Source: an uncultured Collinsella sp.
GTDB taxonomy: Bacteria; Actinomycetota; Coriobacteriia; Coriobacteriales; Coriobacteriaceae
Reading direction: 5' to 3'
DNA: 5,888 bases
Assembly (NCBI GenBank): GCA_958445895.1
Contig: CAUCTV010000076.1
Span: forward strand, 1 to 5,888
Shown: positions 5,048 to 5,888 of the stretch, piece by piece
Layout: each line of letters starts with the position of its first letter
Numbering within the stretch: the first letter of the stretch is position 1
The notes under the pieces: model-generated
Told to the model about the DNA's origin: nothing
Databases searched by the model: none
The model's input: the letters and a program-made list of their open reading frames with translations, nothing else
Made by a program: the position numbers and the translations under genes

Positions 5048-5076
5048 CCAAGTCTCAACCAGCGTAAACGTCGCAA

Positions 5077-5109
5077 CCACCACAAAGGGGCCAGGCACCT
5101 TTGTGGTGG
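5077..5109 (+). repeat. Intact intergenic palindrome after the glucosidase
   Basis: CCACCACAAAGG (5077-5088) and CCTTTGTGGTGG (5098-5109) form a perfect 12-bp stem around the 9-nt loop GGCCAGGCA. GCAA before it and TTGC after it extend the pairing past a small bulge. It starts 30 nt after the glucosidase stop, so it may terminate transcription or protect the 3' end, but only ATTTTGCTTT follows, not a clean T run. Its right half recurs at 333-350 next to the IS tip, marking it as a repeated element. Confidence 0.8.
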
Positions 5110-5117
5110 ATTTTGCT

Positions 5118-5154
5118 TTGGTAGATGTGTGGGACATGCCTTACAATCTACCAA
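5118..5154 (+). promoter_or_regulatory. Promoter-like hexamers embedded in a 9-bp dyad
   Basis: TTGGTA (5118-5123; four of six to the -35 consensus) and TACAAT (5142-5147; five of six to the -10) are 18 nt apart. TTGGTAGAT (5118-5126) is the perfect reverse complement of ATCTACCAA (5146-5154), so one half-site covers the -35 and the other starts inside the -10. This geometry suits a repressor operator. Transcription would start near 5153 and give the MFS gene a leader of about 130 nt. The 19-nt spacing between half-sites is long for one dimer, and a hairpin is the alternative. Confidence 0.42.
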
Positions 5155-5205
5155 GTAGTTCATGACGGGCGAAAAACGGAGAGAAGGGTCCTGATGCGTC
5201 CTTAA

Positions 5206-5273
5206 TGTTTCATGCGGATAGATTGATTTGACAGACGGTGGCGAATGCCCGCCGTCCACATTCGTATGAAACA
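5206..5273 (+). promoter_or_regulatory. Leader hairpin next to the MFS ribosome binding site
   Basis: TGTTTCATGCGGAT (5206-5219) can pair with ATTCGTATGAAACA (5260-5273): 14 pairs in RNA, two of them G-U. A second stem GACGGTGG/CCGCCGTC (5234-5241/5249-5256, one G-U) sits inside. The outer right arm overlaps the first A of the Shine-Dalgarno AAGGAG (5273-5278), so the fold could limit ribosome access. As DNA it is an imperfect dyad with TGTTTCAT and ATGAAACA at its ends. Confidence 0.55.
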
Positions 5274-5283
5274 AGGAGTCTCC

Positions 5284-5888
5284 ATGCTCGTCTCTCTTTT
5301 CTCAAAGCTTCAATCATCGCTTTCCGTGCAGGCCAAGCGCCTGGTGGCGATGCGCTTTCTCATCTACACCGGTTTTCAGACCAGCTACTTTATCGGCGTT
5401 ATCGGAACACTCACCTATGCGGACGGCGCTTCGGTCATCGCGACATCGCTGGCTGTCCTGTTTATGAATGTATTTGTGATCCTGGGATCCTTTGCGGGTG
5501 GCGCGGAGCTCGACGCCTGGGGTCCGCGCCGCCATTTCTTGCTGAGCATCATCGGCGCTCTCGCAACTGGCACGGCAATCATCGCTTTTGGTAGCGCGAC
5601 CGGCGTCGTCCTGCTCGGCGCGGTGTTCCTAGGCTTTACGATGGGATTCGCTCAGCCCATTGCCACGTCCTATCCGGCCTATCTCACCAATGACCCCGTC
5701 GAGCTCAAAGACATCAACTCCGCCATTGCCATGTTCTCAAACGTGAGTATCATCGTCGGACCCACGTTGGGCGGCTTTGTCGCGGCTGCTGCATCGTCAC
5801 GCGCGGTGTTCGTGCTCATGATGCTCTTTACCGTGCTGGCGCTCGTTGCCGGCTGGGGCTTTAGGTCGCAGACCAGCCATGTCGCCGG
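5284..5888 (+). CDS. MFS transporter, N-terminal part (runs off window)
   Basis: The 201 residues visible are the first half of a 12-helix-type major facilitator transporter in the cytoplasmic membrane; no stop is reached. About six hydrophobic segments can be traced at roughly 22-43, 50-71, 84-103, 106-126, 146-168 and 173-193. Between helices 2 and 3 lies motif A as GAELDAWGPRR (73-83), with the expected Asp, Gly and basic pair. In helix 5, IIVGPTLGG (156-164) resembles motif C of proton-driven exporters, which favours an efflux-type or DHA-like carrier; this is inference and the substrate is unknown. The start is set by AAGGAG 5 nt upstream and a short basic N-terminus (KLQSSLSVQAKRL) before helix 1. 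It lies 236 nt after the glucosidase stop with its own candidate promoter and leader hairpin, so it may not be part of the glucoside unit. No IIA or EII similarity is present. Confidence 0.88.
   Translation, partial: MLVSLFSKLQSSLSVQAKRLVAMRFLIYTGFQTSYFIGVIGTLTYADGASVIATSLAVLFMNVFVILGSFAGGAELDAWGPRRHFLLSIIGALATGTAIIAFGSATGVVLLGAVFLGFTMGFAQPIATSYPAYLTNDPVELKDINSAIAMFSNVSIIVGPTLGGFVAAAASSRAVFVLMMLFTVLALVAGWGFRSQTSHVA

Noticed and set aside
3509..5137. 542-codon open frame on the minus strand
   Set aside because: It is antisense to the glucosidase, which has a full set of catalytic residues. The minus-strand product is low-complexity Val/Ala/His/Gly, and the frame runs through the palindrome at 5077-5109.
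5228..5233. Perfect TTGACA upstream of the MFS gene
   Set aside because: The expected -10 position is GCCGTC within a GC hairpin, and TATGAA at 5265 is about 31 nt away. The pair TTGGTA/TACAAT at 5118-5147 is a better candidate.

Overview
The window looks like chromosome from a high-G+C, gut-type Actinobacterium of the class Coriobacteriia; Collinsella is the best guess. This rests on strongly G/C-ending codons, purine-rich Shine-Dalgarno sites, and the pairing of a beta-glucoside PTS with G+C-rich intergenic palindromes. The taxon is inferred from style, not from a marker gene. All four genes are on the + strand.

Layout: (1) 1-332 is the right end of an IS3-family insertion sequence, with the C-terminal part of its DDE transposase and its right inverted repeat. 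The IS abuts half of an intergenic palindrome whose full copy lies at 5077-5109. (2) 333-545 is a leader holding a candidate BglG/LicT-type ribonucleic antiterminator (RAT). It overlaps a terminator whose 3' arm also carries the Shine-Dalgarno of the next gene. (3) 546-1391 is a BglG/LicT-family antiterminator with one CAT and two PRD domains. (4) 1510-2949 is a PTS EIIBC permease of the beta-glucoside family without a IIA domain, closed by a strong intrinsic terminator at 2977-3007. (5) 3008-3598 is an unusual 591-nt gene-free stretch. It holds two successive structured elements (3053-3208 and 3341-3502), each made of 25-31 nt near-perfect inverted arms around a roughly 100-nt loop with a shared core, then an 11-bp hairpin just before the next ribosome binding site. 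(6) 3599-5047 is a GH1 6-phospho-beta-glucosidase. (7) 5048-5283 holds the intact palindrome, a promoter-like dyad and a leader hairpin. (8) 5284 to the window end is the N-terminal part of an MFS transporter.

Genes 3, 4 and 6 form one pathway. The EIIBC imports and phosphorylates a beta-glucoside, the GH1 enzyme cleaves the 6-phospho-glucoside in the cytoplasm, and the antiterminator couples expression to PTS flux through reversible phosphorylation of its PRD histidines. A IIA protein must be supplied from elsewhere. The MFS gene has its own control region and need not belong to the pathway.

The most interesting signals are non-coding: the tandem elements upstream of the glucosidase, in which both arms have changed while pairing is kept, and the RAT/terminator/Shine-Dalgarno overlap in front of the antiterminator gene. 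All pairings were found by eye; no folding or database search was run.
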